Source: Helicobacter felis ATCC 49179 (GTDB lineage Bacteria > Campylobacterota > Campylobacteria > Campylobacterales > Helicobacteraceae). From it: a DNA stretch of 64,000 nt. Positions within the stretch are counted from its first letter, which is position 1. Each line of letters starts with the position of its first letter. A program made the position numbers and the translations under genes. This document shows, one piece after another, positions 16,935 to 28,661 of the stretch. The stretch is from positions 372,001 through 436,000 of the forward strand of contig NC_014810.2 in NCBI RefSeq assembly GCF_000200595.1. Direction: 5' to 3'. The notes beneath the pieces are model-generated. The model saw only the letters and a list, made by a program, of their open reading frames with translations, made no database searches and was not told where the DNA came from.

Positions 16935-19538
16935 ATGAACGCACCTAAGAAAAATTGTAGTGTGCTTTTTGATACAAAACAAGCACAGGAATGGTCTTTT
17001 CCCACTTTTTCGCGCGCTCTTTTAGCACTCAGCGTTATAGGAGCAGGTGTGCTAATGGAGGCTGAAGAAACCCACACTTTAGGCAAAGTAACTACGCTAG
17101 GCGAACGCACCTTTGAATATAACAACAAAATGTTTATCGAACGCAAAGAATTACAACAACGCCAAAGTAATCAGGTTAACGATCTATTCAGAACAAGAGC
17201 AGATATCAATGTCGCCGGGGGCGGGCTTATGGCACAAAAAATCTATGTGCGGGGCATGGAAAGCCGTCTGCTTAGGGTAACCATCGATGGTGCGGCACAA
17301 AATGGGAATATTTTCCACCATGATGCTAACACGGTGATCGATCCGGGCATGCTCAAAGAAATTGAAGTGATCAAGGGGGCAGCTAACGCTTCTGCAGGGC
17401 CGGGAGCCATCGCCGGGAAAATGGCGATGGAGACCATCGGAGCTAACGACTTTTTGCGCAAGGGGCAAACCTATGGGGGCAGTGCCTCAGCGAGTTTTTA
17501 CACCAACTTTGGGATGCGTTTTAACACCATTGCGGCCTACAGGGCAGAGAAATGGGACATCTTAGGTTATTTCACCCACCAAAATATCTTTTATTACCGC
17601 GATGCGAATAACTTGATGAAGAATCTCTTTAATCCTACCTACGATGTAGAAAATCCTTTTGCTAGCGATAAGGTGATCGGTAGCCCTAGCGAACAAAACA
17701 ATGTCCTTCTTAAATTCAACGCTTACTTTAACGAAAGAGATAGCTTGACCATCAGCTATAACATGACCCGCTATAACTCTACGCGCTTGTTGCGCCCCAA
17801 CACCACAAGCGCGCTGAGTAAGGCCAATGACCCGGGCACTCAGCCTGCTCCCTTTGTGATCGATTTTGGTAAGGAGCTAGCCCACACCATCAACTCCAAT
17901 AACAATCTCTCTTTCAAATTCAATCACGAGGGTGGAGAGACTTTCGATCAGCCTCGTATCACTTCTACAGCTTTCTTAAGTGTCCGTAACGGACATTATA
18001 ATCCTGTTAACAATCCCTTTGCGCTCAACTCTGTAGAACCCTCTAATCCTGACTATCAAGCCAATGTGCAGACATGGTGTCAACAAAACCCCGGACAGTG
18101 CATCAAGGGGAGTATCAGTCCAATAAATGGAGGTGGGTACCAACTCACAAAGAATGATAGTGCAAGCACAATGATTCCTAAATACCCCGAATACGATATG
18201 CAACCAGGATTTAATAGCGATTGGACTTTAGGAAATGCCGATGCAGAAGGGACCCTAGAGCGTAATATTTATCTGATCAACTCTGGGGTGAATGTCAAGG
18301 TCCAGCACCCCATTAGCGAAGATTATGGGAATGTTTTTGAATACGGAGCGATTTATCAAAACCTAAGTGTTTTTTCCGGTTTGCCTAGAGGCTCTAATGG
18401 TCTATATAAAGGCAATGTCAATCCCAATGATCCCACCGGTGCAGGCTTGCCTTACCGCCATTACTATGTCGATCCGGGTGATGAATACAATCAGAACATG
18501 AGTTCGCCCAACGCTGTTTATCGAGGTTTGCCTCAAAATTCTTATGCAATCGGTAATATTATCGGGGGCTATGTCCAAGCAAACTACAATTTCCTCAAAA
18601 ATCTCATTGTGGGTGCGGGCACGCGTTATGATATTTATGTCTTGCAAGATAAAGATGGTCAACACCATTTGACTTCTGGTTTCTCCCCTAGTGCAACCAT
18701 TCTTTACAACCCCATTGATTCTTTGGGCTTAAAACTAAGTTATGCTTATGTTACCAAGGGCGCATTACCCGGGGATGGGGTTTTAATGCGCGACCCTTCA
18801 GTCATCTATCAAAAGAATTTGAAACCAGCTGTTGGACAGAATGTCGAGTTTAACATCGATTACAACAGTCCGTATTTCAATGTGCGTGGCGCGGCCTTTT
18901 ATCAGGTGATCAACAACTTTGTTAACTCTTATGGGCAGGATGTCTCCAAGAATGGGGGCGGGAACGCCACAGCTAAAAACTTGACAGGTAACCTTCCTCA
19001 GACCATTGCTATTTATGGGTATGAAGTTAGCGGTAATGCTAGGTATAAGAATTTTACGGCGACTTTCTCTTTTGCGCGCTCTTGGCCTACCGCTAATGTG
19101 AATGGAAAATATTACTTATTGGCAGACACCTACGCACTAGCTGCCACTTATGGGAATGTCTTTATTTTAAAGGGCGACTACACTATTCCAAGAGCCGGGC
19201 TTACTTTTACATGGCTTAGTCGTTTTGTAACCAACATGTATTACAATGGCTACAGCATCTACTATCCGGGCTATGGTTTGATGTCTATCCATAAACCCGG
19301 CTATGGCGTGAGCAGTATTTTTGTCAACTGGTCGCCTCCCCATGGGCGCATGAAAGGCTTGTTGTTGAGCGCAGTGTTTAACAATATCTTCAACAAGCAG
19401 TATGTTAATCAAACTTCTGTATGGCAAGCTAGCGCAGACGCACCCCATGAAGATATGATTGCTACAGCAGGGCATATCCGCATGGCTCTTCCAGAACCTG
19501 GTTTCAACGCGCGTTTTGAAATCTCCTATCAGTTTTAG
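16935..19538 (+). CDS. TonB-dependent outer-membrane receptor, FrpB family (probable metal uptake)
   Basis: An 867-residue receptor with an N-terminal signal region (hydrophobic about residues 27-41), a TonB-box-like segment THTLGKVTTLGERT near residue 47, a plug domain (QKIYVRGMESRLLRVTIDGA, then EIEVIKGAANASAGPGAIAG) and a beta-barrel ending in FEISYQF with the terminal Phe expected for BAM insertion. It resembles Helicobacter FrpB proteins, of which FrpB4 is nickel-regulated and takes up nickel. A cysteine pair (TWCQQNPGQC, about residue 380) lies in an extracellular loop. The NikR-like site upstream and an Hpn-like gene 2.3 kb away favour nickel over iron, but the substrate is inference. 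Confidence 0.88.
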   Translation: MNAPKKNCSVLFDTKQAQEWSFPTFSRALLALSVIGAGVLMEAEETHTLGKVTTLGERTFEYNNKMFIERKELQQRQSNQVNDLFRTRADINVAGGGLMAQKIYVRGMESRLLRVTIDGAAQNGNIFHHDANTVIDPGMLKEIEVIKGAANASAGPGAIAGKMAMETIGANDFLRKGQTYGGSASASFYTNFGMRFNTIAAYRAEKWDILGYFTHQNIFYYRDANNLMKNLFNPTYDVENPFASDKVIGSPSEQNNVLLKFNAYFNERDSLTISYNMTRYNSTRLLRPNTTSALSKANDPGTQPAPFVIDFGKELAHTINSNNNLSFKFNHEGGETFDQPRITSTAFLSVRNGHYNPVNNPFALNSVEPSNPDYQANVQTWCQQNPGQCIKGSISPINGGGYQLTKNDSASTMIPKYPEYDMQPGFNSDWTLGNADAEGTLERNIYLINSGVNVKVQHPISEDYGNVFEYGAIYQNLSVFSGLPRGSNGLYKGNVNPNDPTGAGLPYRHYYVDPGDEYNQNMSSPNAVYRGLPQNSYAIGNIIGGYVQANYNFLKNLIVGAGTRYDIYVLQDKDGQHHLTSGFSPSATILYNPIDSLGLKLSYAYVTKGALPGDGVLMRDPSVIYQKNLKPAVGQNVEFNIDYNSPYFNVRGAAFYQVINNFVNSYGQDVSKNGGGNATAKNLTGNLPQTIAIYGYEVSGNARYKNFTATFSFARSWPTANVNGKYYLLADTYALAATYGNVFILKGDYTIPRAGLTFTWLSRFVTNMYYNGYSIYYPGYGLMSIHKPGYGVSSIFVNWSPPHGRMKGLLLSAVFNNIFNKQYVNQTSVWQASADAPHEDMIATAGHIRMALPEPGFNARFEISYQF

Positions 19539-19558
19539 TTTCATTAACGAACTTTTGG

Positions 19559-19580
19559 AGGGGTCTAAAAAACCCCTTAA
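19559..19580 (+). terminator. hairpin after the FrpB-like gene
   Basis: AGGGG and CCCCT form a short stem around an A-rich loop, 20 nt after the stop, followed by TAAGTTAATTT, a weak T-tract. A modest intrinsic terminator. Confidence 0.5.
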
Positions 19581-19622
19581 GTTAATTTGAGTACCATTTA
19601 GCATTACGCTTAAGGAGTGTGC

Positions 19623-20564
19623 ATGTTATTTGGAATTATTGGAGCAGGGGGATTCATCGCCCCCAGGCATGTAGAAGTGATCCATGAGTTAGGGCATGTG
19701 CTTGATTGTGCGATGGATATTCATGATAGCGTGCGCTATTTAGATCAATATGGACTTGGTTGCGAGTTTTTTACGGATTTAGAAGATCTACACCAGTATT
19801 TAGAAACTTGTAAAGATCAGGGCAAATTTTTGGACTACATGGTGATCTGTAGTCCTAATTATCTACATTTTGAACATATTGAATTTGCGCTCTCGCATGG
19901 AATCAATGTCATTTGCGAAAAACCTTTAGTGCTCGATCCGGGCGAACTTTCTGAAATCCAAGATTTAGAAAAAAAATACAATAAAAAAGTGTTTAATATT
20001 CTGCAATTGCGTTTTCATCCTAATATCATCTCTCTTAAAGAGAATGTGCGCGCTGAAATAGATAAACATCCCGATCGAATCTATGAAATTTCTTTAACTT
20101 ACCTGATTTTACGCGGAAAATGGTATTTAAATTCTTGGAAAGGGGATGAACTGAAAAGTGGAGGGTTGGCTAGCAATATTGGGGTTCATTTTTTTGATAT
20201 TTTGCTAGATATTTTTGGGGATGTGGTGGATAGCATAGTGCATGTGCATCAAAACGATTGTGTAGGGGGTTTTTTAACCTTGCAACATGCCCGTATTTCA
20301 TGGTTTCTTTCCATCAATCCTGAACACTTAGGCGCGCAAAGAGAAAATTCTTACCGCTCTCTCGTGTTAGAGGGCGAAGAAATCGATTTTAGCGATGGCT
20401 TTGATGACCTACATATAGATAATTATAAGGCCATTTTAAATGGTGAAGGTGTGGGAGTAGAAACAGCGCGCAAAGCTGTAGAATTAGTCAACGCTATCCG
20501 CTGTAGCGCGATAGGCAACTTAGATGAGCATGCACACCCCCTTTGCTTGAGGTGTGGAGGATGA
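19623..20564 (+). CDS. Gfo/Idh/MocA oxidoreductase, WbpB/WlbA-like (UDP-GlcNAcA 3-dehydrogenase)
   Basis: A 313-residue NAD-dependent sugar dehydrogenase. The N-terminal Rossmann motif is GIIGAGGFIAPRH, and the EKPL signature (INVICEKPLVLDPGE) follows. Segments FNILQLRFHPNI, RGKWYLNSWKGDELKSGG, ASNIGVHFFD and DGFDDLHIDNY closely match the WbpB/WlbA enzymes I know, which oxidise UDP-N-acetylglucosaminuronate at C3 on the way to 2,3-diacetamido sugars of O-antigen. A GTG at 19617 overlaps the ribosome-binding site AAGGAG, so the ATG at 19623 is the start. No partner (aminotransferase WbpE or acetyltransferase WbpD) is nearby, so the pathway must be completed elsewhere or the substrate differs. 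Confidence 0.82.
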   Translation: MLFGIIGAGGFIAPRHVEVIHELGHVLDCAMDIHDSVRYLDQYGLGCEFFTDLEDLHQYLETCKDQGKFLDYMVICSPNYLHFEHIEFALSHGINVICEKPLVLDPGELSEIQDLEKKYNKKVFNILQLRFHPNIISLKENVRAEIDKHPDRIYEISLTYLILRGKWYLNSWKGDELKSGGLASNIGVHFFDILLDIFGDVVDSIVHVHQNDCVGGFLTLQHARISWFLSINPEHLGAQRENSYRSLVLEGEEIDFSDGFDDLHIDNYKAILNGEGVGVETARKAVELVNAIRCSAIGNLDEHAHPLCLRCGG

Positions 20565-20629
20565 AGATTTAAGTCTAGTGTTAAATATTTGATGTTATCA
20601 TGGAGGAATTTTATTTTAGAGGAGTTTAA

Positions 20630-21325
20630 ATGGCGTTATACAATCGCGATGCTAATCTCAACCCTGATTTGGAAGCGTCTGCCCAACTCAGCGATACGGC
20701 TTTAGTGAATTTTGTAAAAACTACTTATAAGTTTTTTGCAGCTAGTTTGTTGCTAGCAACCATCGGGGCTTTGGTGGGCTTTATGAATTTTCAAATGGTC
20801 GTCCAATATAAGTGGGCGTTTTTTATTGCAGAAATTGCCGCTTTTTTCGGTCTTATGTTTACTAGAAAAATGCCCACCGTTAACTTGCTCATGCTCTTTG
20901 CTTTTACTTTCCTTTCTGGCATTACTCTTGTGCCATTGTTAGGTTTTGTGATCGCGCGGGCGGGGGTCGGCGCGATTTGGCAGGCTTTAGCAATGACCAC
21001 TATCGTTTTTGGTGTAATGAGTGTCTATGCTATCAAAACCAAGAGCGATCTAGCCAACATGGGCAAGATGCTTTTTATCGCGGTGATTGTCGTAATGGTG
21101 GCTTCTCTCATCAATCTCTTCTTGGGTTCGCCTATGATGCAGGTTGCCATTGCGGGTGTGAGCGTGATTCTCTTCAGTCTTTTTATTGCCTATGACACCC
21201 AGAATATCATCCGTGGTCTTTATGCAACACCCATTGAAGCTGCTGTAGCGCTCTATGTGGATTTCTTGAATGTTTTCATCTCTTTGCTTCAAATCTTTGG
21301 CATTATGGGGAGTCGCAACGACTAG
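20630..21325 (+). CDS. Bax inhibitor-1/YccA family membrane protein
   Basis: A 231-residue integral membrane protein with seven hydrophobic segments and a short soluble N-terminus of about 35 residues. The motif IAYDTQNIIRG near the end, and the closing FLNVFISLLQIFGIMGS, are typical of the BI-1/YccA (UPF0005) family. In E. coli YccA restrains FtsH; in Helicobacter the function is not known. GAGGAG lies 6 nt before the ATG. The next gene overlaps its 3' end. Confidence 0.9.
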   Translation: MALYNRDANLNPDLEASAQLSDTALVNFVKTTYKFFAASLLLATIGALVGFMNFQMVVQYKWAFFIAEIAAFFGLMFTRKMPTVNLLMLFAFTFLSGITLVPLLGFVIARAGVGAIWQALAMTTIVFGVMSVYAIKTKSDLANMGKMLFIAVIVVMVASLINLFLGSPMMQVAIAGVSVILFSLFIAYDTQNIIRGLYATPIEAAVALYVDFLNVFISLLQIFGIMGSRND

Positions 21326-21743
21326 ACGGACTTTTGAACGGCTCATAGACGCCAATTTAAATCGCTTCAAGGAGGGGGTGCGGGTAGTGGAGGATGTCTT
21401 CCGCTATCTTTATGACCAACCATCTTTAGCTTTACAACTTAAACATTTGCGCCACAGTGCTACTGATATTGTGGCCCAACATCTTGCTTTGCACACTCTT
21501 TATGCACATAGGGATAGTGTCTGTGATGTGTTGCAGGATAGCGATACTTTACCTAAAGAAGGGGATCCCATCTTATCCATGCTTCAAGCCAATTTTAAAC
21601 GCGCTCAGGAGAGTGCGCGCGTTCTTGAGGAATGTTTTAAATATGCCTACCCTCTACAGCCTCCCCCCACATTTAAGACTCTGCGTTATCAACTCTATGT
21701 CCTCGAGAAAGAATGCATAGATTTTTTTACACAAAAATCCTAA
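21270..21743 (+). CDS. ThiD2-like / thiamine-phosphate synthase N-terminal domain protein
   Basis: The frame encodes up to 157 residues. RLIDANLNRFKEGVRVVED and FKRAQESARVLEECFKY are two copies of the NRxxEGxRVxED-type motif found in the domain N-terminal to ThiE in many bacteria (ThiD2), described as a monofunctional hydroxymethylpyrimidine-phosphate kinase. Here the domain stands alone. The start is unclear: the ATG at 21270 overlaps the BI-1 gene by 56 nt, and the only other in-frame candidate before the conserved part is TTG at 21297; neither has a good ribosome-binding site, so translation is probably coupled to the upstream gene. Confidence 0.68.
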   Translation: MFSSLCFKSLALWGVATTRRTFERLIDANLNRFKEGVRVVEDVFRYLYDQPSLALQLKHLRHSATDIVAQHLALHTLYAHRDSVCDVLQDSDTLPKEGDPILSMLQANFKRAQESARVLEECFKYAYPLQPPPTFKTLRYQLYVLEKECIDFFTQKS

Positions 21744-21764
21744 CTTGCATTTACATTTCTTTGT

Positions 21765-21770
21765 TAGAAT
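21765..21770 (+). promoter_or_regulatory. -10 element for the hpn-like gene
   Basis: TAGAAT preceded by TTGT lies 45 nt before the start codon. The leader contains an imperfect repeat (CTAGCTTTAGCTAG, 21779-21792) that could fold into a small hairpin. Confidence 0.45.
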
Positions 21771-21814
21771 GCGTCTACCTAGCTTTAGCTAGGAATTTTT
21801 TGCAAGGAGACATT

Positions 21815-21988
21815 ATGTCAGAACATGGCGAATGCTGTCACGGGCACGAAGGACACGAAGGACACGGAGTACACCACCACCATCATCATCACTATCATGG
21901 TGGCACCCACCATCATCACCATCATCACCACGGCGGTGAACACCATCATCACCACCATAATCAACATGGAGAGCACGGCTCTAACTAA
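21815..21988 (+). CDS. hpn: Hpn-like histidine-rich nickel-binding peptide
   Basis: A 57-residue peptide with 29 histidines in runs of seven, eight and six, separated by YHGGT and GGE spacers. The organisation (poly-His, YHGG, poly-His) is that of Hpn of H. pylori, a cytoplasmic multimer that stores and sequesters nickel for urease and hydrogenase. A Cys-Cys pair sits near the N-terminus (HGECCHGH); in H. pylori Hpn the CC pairs are in the C-terminal half, so the order of modules differs. AAGGAG lies 6 nt before the ATG. An in-frame upstream ATG (21713) is rejected because it lacks a ribosome-binding site and overlaps the preceding gene. Confidence 0.92.
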   Translation: MSEHGECCHGHEGHEGHGVHHHHHHHYHGGTHHHHHHHHGGEHHHHHHNQHGEHGSN

Positions 21989-21997
21989 GTTGCATCC

Positions 21998-22021
21998 GCC
22001 CCGTTTTCACGGGGCTTTTTT
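21998..22021 (+). terminator. intrinsic terminator of the hpn-like gene
   Basis: GCCCCG-ttttca-CGGGGC followed by six T residues; a textbook rho-independent terminator, one of the strongest in the window. Confidence 0.92.
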
Positions 22022-22108
22022 GTCCTTGTTGCCAATCTTACCAGCTACTAGAGGCATTAGCTTAGAAATAGTGGTTTTTGTGTTGCAGTCTTGCTAAGAA
22101 AGATTTCT

Positions 22109-22114
22109 TATAAT
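22109..22114 (+). promoter_or_regulatory. -10 element (TATAAT) overlapping the apparent 5' end of the orphan gene
   Basis: A perfect TATAAT that would start transcription near 22121, downstream of the first possible start codons of the following frame (ATG 22113, TTG 22117). It therefore bears on where that protein really begins. Confidence 0.45.
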
Positions 22115-22116
22115 GA

Positions 22117-23733
22117 TTGACATTTCTCATTACAAACCCTGAGCGTTCCTTTATCATAAAACACCCCAATGCCCAAGATTTACTCACAAACATGCGCGAG
22201 GTTTTTACACTCATTGAGCAGGGCAACAAACCCTATAAAGATCACCTGCCCAATCTCTCCTTAGAATATTTTGATGGGACTTATTTCAAATCTTTTATGC
22301 TGGTTGATGAAAAAAGCCTCTTCCAGGAAAATAAGACCTGCATTGCAGAAAAATTTATTCTCAAAGCTAAAGAAACCTCTCATTATTTTAATATCAGTGT
22401 CGCGGGCAAACCCAGCCGTTACCAACTCCATTTAGAAACCCTGCCTCACGCAAACGACATTGTCTGCCATGTAGAATTGGAATATTGCTATGAGCATGAG
22501 AATGTCTACACAATCCATTTTCTGCCTATCAATTACCCTAGGCCGTATATCCCAAGCACCATTGAGCAAAAGCCTTTTGATTCTAACATTTACCCCAAGT
22601 TTCCAGCTTTGCAACCAATCCAGACAGAATTAGTAGATAAAGTTTTGCAGCTAGAGGATTACGAATGGCTTCAAGTCCCCAAAAATGTAGAATTTGGGAG
22701 ATACTATAACCGCCAATACGATTCTCATCATGCCTATGTAGATTTAGTCAGATTAGATGAGATAGATCCTCCCACTGCGCGTTGGTTTTGTGGCGATATT
22801 GAAGGGGAAGAGGTTATTCTCAAATACTACTGCAATGAGGAGATGTTGAAACACGGCACTCTTTTAAGGGCTAAACTTAGATTCAATGATAGGAATCAGG
22901 CCAGTGTTATGAGAATCTATAGTCAAGAGGATTTTTATAATAACTTTGCCTCTTTATTAGCCGCACTTTTTACGCAAAGACGACCCCTAGATACAAGTTT
23001 TCCAAAGGCATTTAGAGAGATGTTAGAGGAGCGGATAGAATTTATTGAAGAAGAGCTTGCCAAAGAAGAGGCGTTTTTCCAAAAACAATACCTAAAAATC
23101 ATCGCTCCCTTAGGACATCTTTTAAGCCCCCAACAAAGAGAGTTTTTTGACCCTTATTTTAAAAAGCATTTTCTATGCGGCACTTGTAGAACAAGAGATC
23201 TGAGATATTTGGGCTTTTATCTTGCCAATGTCCACTCTAAGCCACTGATGGAGCATGTCCTAAAATTAGAAGAAAAGCATGCCCTCTTTGCATTGCGGAT
23301 TGCGCTATGGCATACCAAAGAGGCTTACGAGTTACTAAAAGAGCAGGATTGCAAGACGCTTTTAAATAGTATCGAAAACAATATGCAAACTAATTTTAAA
23401 GCCCTGCAATCTCTAAGAGATAATTTAAGCAAGCTTGAAAAATTAAACAACATTGTCAATACGGCCCTCACACTCTTGGGTGTTTTAAGAGCCATTAGAT
23501 TGCTTGATTATGATTTGCTCAAACCCGGCGATTCACAGACAAAAAATTTAATCGCCCTCTTAGATGAGGTCGCGCGCTACTGCTTGGCTGAAAATTTAAA
23601 ACCCGATTGTGAAAGGAAGCTTGATTTAAAAAGCTTGGGTATAGAGCTTCAAAAATCCGAAATTGCGATCTTTTATGTAACGCGCTTGTTTCTAAGCAAT
23701 GACAAAAAGATCGCCCACTTGAATATTAGCTAG
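22117..23733 (+). CDS. orphan protein of unknown function, up to 538 residues; start uncertain
   Basis: I do not recognise this protein. Residues 1-270 are mixed alpha/beta (segments such as SLEYFDGTYFKSFML and RARLRF-like strands), residues 280-330 are acidic and helical (EERIEFIEEELAKEEAFF), and residues 330-538 are almost entirely helical with a CGTCRTRD pair of cysteines and heptad-like stretches. There is no signal peptide or transmembrane segment, so it should be cytoplasmic. The upstream boundary is odd. The frame opens with TTG without a ribosome-binding site, and the next in-frame ATG is at 22192. An ATG at 22113 opens another frame (MIDISHYKP) that reaches TGA at CCC-TGA and would join the long frame by a +1 shift. 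Strand bias and codon use in the body look like a real gene. Confidence 0.6.
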   Translation: MTFLITNPERSFIIKHPNAQDLLTNMREVFTLIEQGNKPYKDHLPNLSLEYFDGTYFKSFMLVDEKSLFQENKTCIAEKFILKAKETSHYFNISVAGKPSRYQLHLETLPHANDIVCHVELEYCYEHENVYTIHFLPINYPRPYIPSTIEQKPFDSNIYPKFPALQPIQTELVDKVLQLEDYEWLQVPKNVEFGRYYNRQYDSHHAYVDLVRLDEIDPPTARWFCGDIEGEEVILKYYCNEEMLKHGTLLRAKLRFNDRNQASVMRIYSQEDFYNNFASLLAALFTQRRPLDTSFPKAFREMLEERIEFIEEELAKEEAFFQKQYLKIIAPLGHLLSPQQREFFDPYFKKHFLCGTCRTRDLRYLGFYLANVHSKPLMEHVLKLEEKHALFALRIALWHTKEAYELLKEQDCKTLLNSIENNMQTNFKALQSLRDNLSKLEKLNNIVNTALTLLGVLRAIRLLDYDLLKPGDSQTKNLIALLDEVARYCLAENLKPDCERKLDLKSLGIELQKSEIAIFYVTRLFLSNDKKIAHLNIS

Positions 23734-23760
23734 TAGAATTTTAGAAAATAGCACCGTCTT

Positions 23761-24885
23761 TTAAGCCTTGCCCACGAGGTCTTGCCACCACTGCTTGACC
23801 TTGCTGTAGCAAACCTCAAAGACATTTTTATAAGGCTCGCTTTCATAGCCAAAGCTTTCATGCAAATCAAGCAAAATCTGTTTTTGCTTGTCATTGAGCT
23901 TTTGGGGATAAACAATTTTGATCACGGCAACCAAATCCCCATAGCGCGTGCTATTAACATCTTTAACTCCCTGATTTTTAAACACAAATTGCGCGCGATC
24001 GGGGGTGTTGGGCGGAATTTGAAGCTCTAATTCTTGTTTGAGCGCGGGGAATGTGATTTTGCTCCCCAGCGGGATAGAGGTGAAAAAAACGGGCACTTCT
24101 ATAAGAATGTGTGTCCCTTTGCGCACAAAGTGTTCATCTGGTTCTATATTGGCCTCTAAATAAAGTTCTCCACGCACCCCGGGCTTGTATTCATTGCCAC
24201 GCCTAGAGACGCGGATACGATTCCCCACATCAATCCCCTCAGGCACTTCTAGCTCAAAACTCTCACTCTTTTGCACACAGCCCTCGCCCTTGCAAGACTC
24301 GCATTTTTCCCCCACAACCTGCCCGCTACCCTGACACTGATGGCAAGTGCTAGCTAAAGTCATAAAACCTTGTTGGATATAGGTTTGTCCCTTGCCCTTG
24401 CATGCAGGGCAGGTGTGCGCCTTGCCCCCCTTAGCTCCACTGCCTGAGCAATCATGGCAGAATGTTTTGTAATGATTTTGAATGGTTTTCTTGCACCCAA
24501 AGACCGCTTCTTTAAAACTGAGCTCTAAAGTCATTAAGCGATCTTTAGGGATTTTAGATTGTTCTTGTTTGCTAAATCCAAAGGCACTCCCAAAAATAGA
24601 ATCCTCGCCAAAAAAGTTAGCAAAAATATCCCCTAAATCGCTAAAACCTCCCCCTCCTCCTGCGCGCCCCTCTAAGCCTTCCTTGCCATAACGATCGTAA
24701 ATTTGCCTTTTTTGGTCATCGCTAAGGACACCATAAGCCTCATTGATCTGTTTAAATTTTTCTTCGGCTTCCTTATCTCCTAAATTGCGATCGGGATGGT
24801 ATTTTAAGGCGAGTTTTTTATAGGCTTTTTTGAGCGTTTCTTTGTCCGCATTGCGATCCACGCCTAAGATTTCATAATACTCCAC
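23761..24885 (-). CDS. dnaJ: chaperone protein DnaJ
   Basis: A 374-residue type I Hsp40, co-chaperone of DnaK. The J domain (residues 1-70) contains YHPDRN with the essential HPD. A Gly/Phe region follows ([15 protein letters not shown]), then four zinc-binding repeats ([32 protein letters not shown]) and the C-terminal substrate-binding domains. The start at 24885 is the family start. It lies 64 nt downstream of the preceding minus-strand gene. Confidence 0.96.
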   Translation of the reverse strand: MEYYEILGVDRNADKETLKKAYKKLALKYHPDRNLGDKEAEEKFKQINEAYGVLSDDQKRQIYDRYGKEGLEGRAGGGGGFSDLGDIFANFFGEDSIFGSAFGFSKQEQSKIPKDRLMTLELSFKEAVFGCKKTIQNHYKTFCHDCSGSGAKGGKAHTCPACKGKGQTYIQQGFMTLASTCHQCQGSGQVVGEKCESCKGEGCVQKSESFELEVPEGIDVGNRIRVSRRGNEYKPGVRGELYLEANIEPDEHFVRKGTHILIEVPVFFTSIPLGSKITFPALKQELELQIPPNTPDRAQFVFKNQGVKDVNSTRYGDLVAVIKIVYPQKLNDKQKQILLDLHESFGYESEPYKNVFEVCYSKVKQWWQDLVGKA

Positions 24886-24949
24886 AAAAATCCTTCGCTG
24901 ATTTTTTGAAAGTCGGATTCTAGCCTAAAAGCCTTTAGCTTCTTGTTAA

Positions 24950-25688
24950 TCACCCCCTCGTGTCTAGCAAGCTTTCCTCAAAGTTAAATAGGGGCTCTAA
25001 GGGGGCTTGAGCGAGGGTTAGAGTGATTTTTTCAAAGCCCTTGAGCTCTGCTTTGTGCCGTTCTAATAACTGCAACACGCTAACATAAGAGACGCTTAAT
25101 AAAAGACACACGCCCTCCCCCTCTTTGTAAACCACACCTTGCAGAGGTCCTAAATGCGGGTAAATAGCATAAAATTCTAATTTCTCCTGTTTTTTCTTGG
25201 GTTTGAGTTGGAGCAACGCTTCTTTTTGTTGCCCATCTTGGATCACAAAACTAGCCACCTGATGGTGCAAAGATAAGAGCAAATTGCCAAAGAGTAAAAA
25301 ATCTTGACGAGTAGGGGCGTGGGCGCAGTGTTGGATCAAAACTTCTTTATAATCTTGGAATTGATCTGAACTGAGCAATTTGGGTAAATCCTTGAGTTCA
25401 AATTTGAGCGGGACATCTTTAAGTTGTTCCATAATCTTAGGTTGGGGGATCAAGTTAGAGAGCATGGTCGCTCCTACTGAGCTTTTATGCATGAGTGCCC
25501 AATAAGTTTTGCCCAAGACTAACGCCTTTTGACTCTTGGTCTCAATGAGTTGGCTACCCAGTTGTAAAAGGTATTTATGATCCCCTTTTTTCTCAAGCAC
25601 TTTTAAAAGCAAAGGCAAGGTCGCGTTAAAATTTTGAGAAGGTGTGTCTTTAAGGACTTCTTGTAAAAGTTGGATGTTTAAAAGCGCG

Positions 25689-25705
<17 letters not shown>
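24950..25705 (-). CDS. hypothetical protein with a FliK-like C-terminal region
   Basis: A 251-residue protein starting with GTG and overlapping coaBC by 17 nt. Residues 1-160 are helical. Residues 170-245 (YPHLGPLQGVVYKEGEG, then VCLLLSVSYVSVLQLLERH and LTLAQAP) have the layout of the hook-length-control domain of FliK: a LG-x-V strand, a strand, a helix with repeated leucines and a final strand. I recall an uncharacterised gene at the same place in H. pylori (next to coaBC and pseB). The FliK resemblance is by eye only. pseB nearby acts in flagellin glycosylation, so a flagellar link is possible but unproven. Confidence 0.55.
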
Positions 25706-28562
<2,857 letters not shown>

Positions 28563-28661
28563 AAGAGCTCCTTAGATCGTCTTAAAAACTAGCATTCTAG
28601 CGCATTTTAAAAAGTTACAAGGGGGCTTTTGTTAGCATGGGTAATTTGATAAGGAGAATGA

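Noticed and set aside
21779-21792. CTAGCTTTAGCTAG in the hpn-like leader as a regulatory operator.
   Set aside because: The repeat is short and imperfectly centred and does not match NikR or Fur consensus spacing; noted only as a possible leader hairpin.
21825-22097. Alternative 90-codon frame over the hpn-like gene.
   Set aside because: It is an out-of-frame reading of CAC/CAT repeats (Thr/Ile runs) and crosses the terminator.
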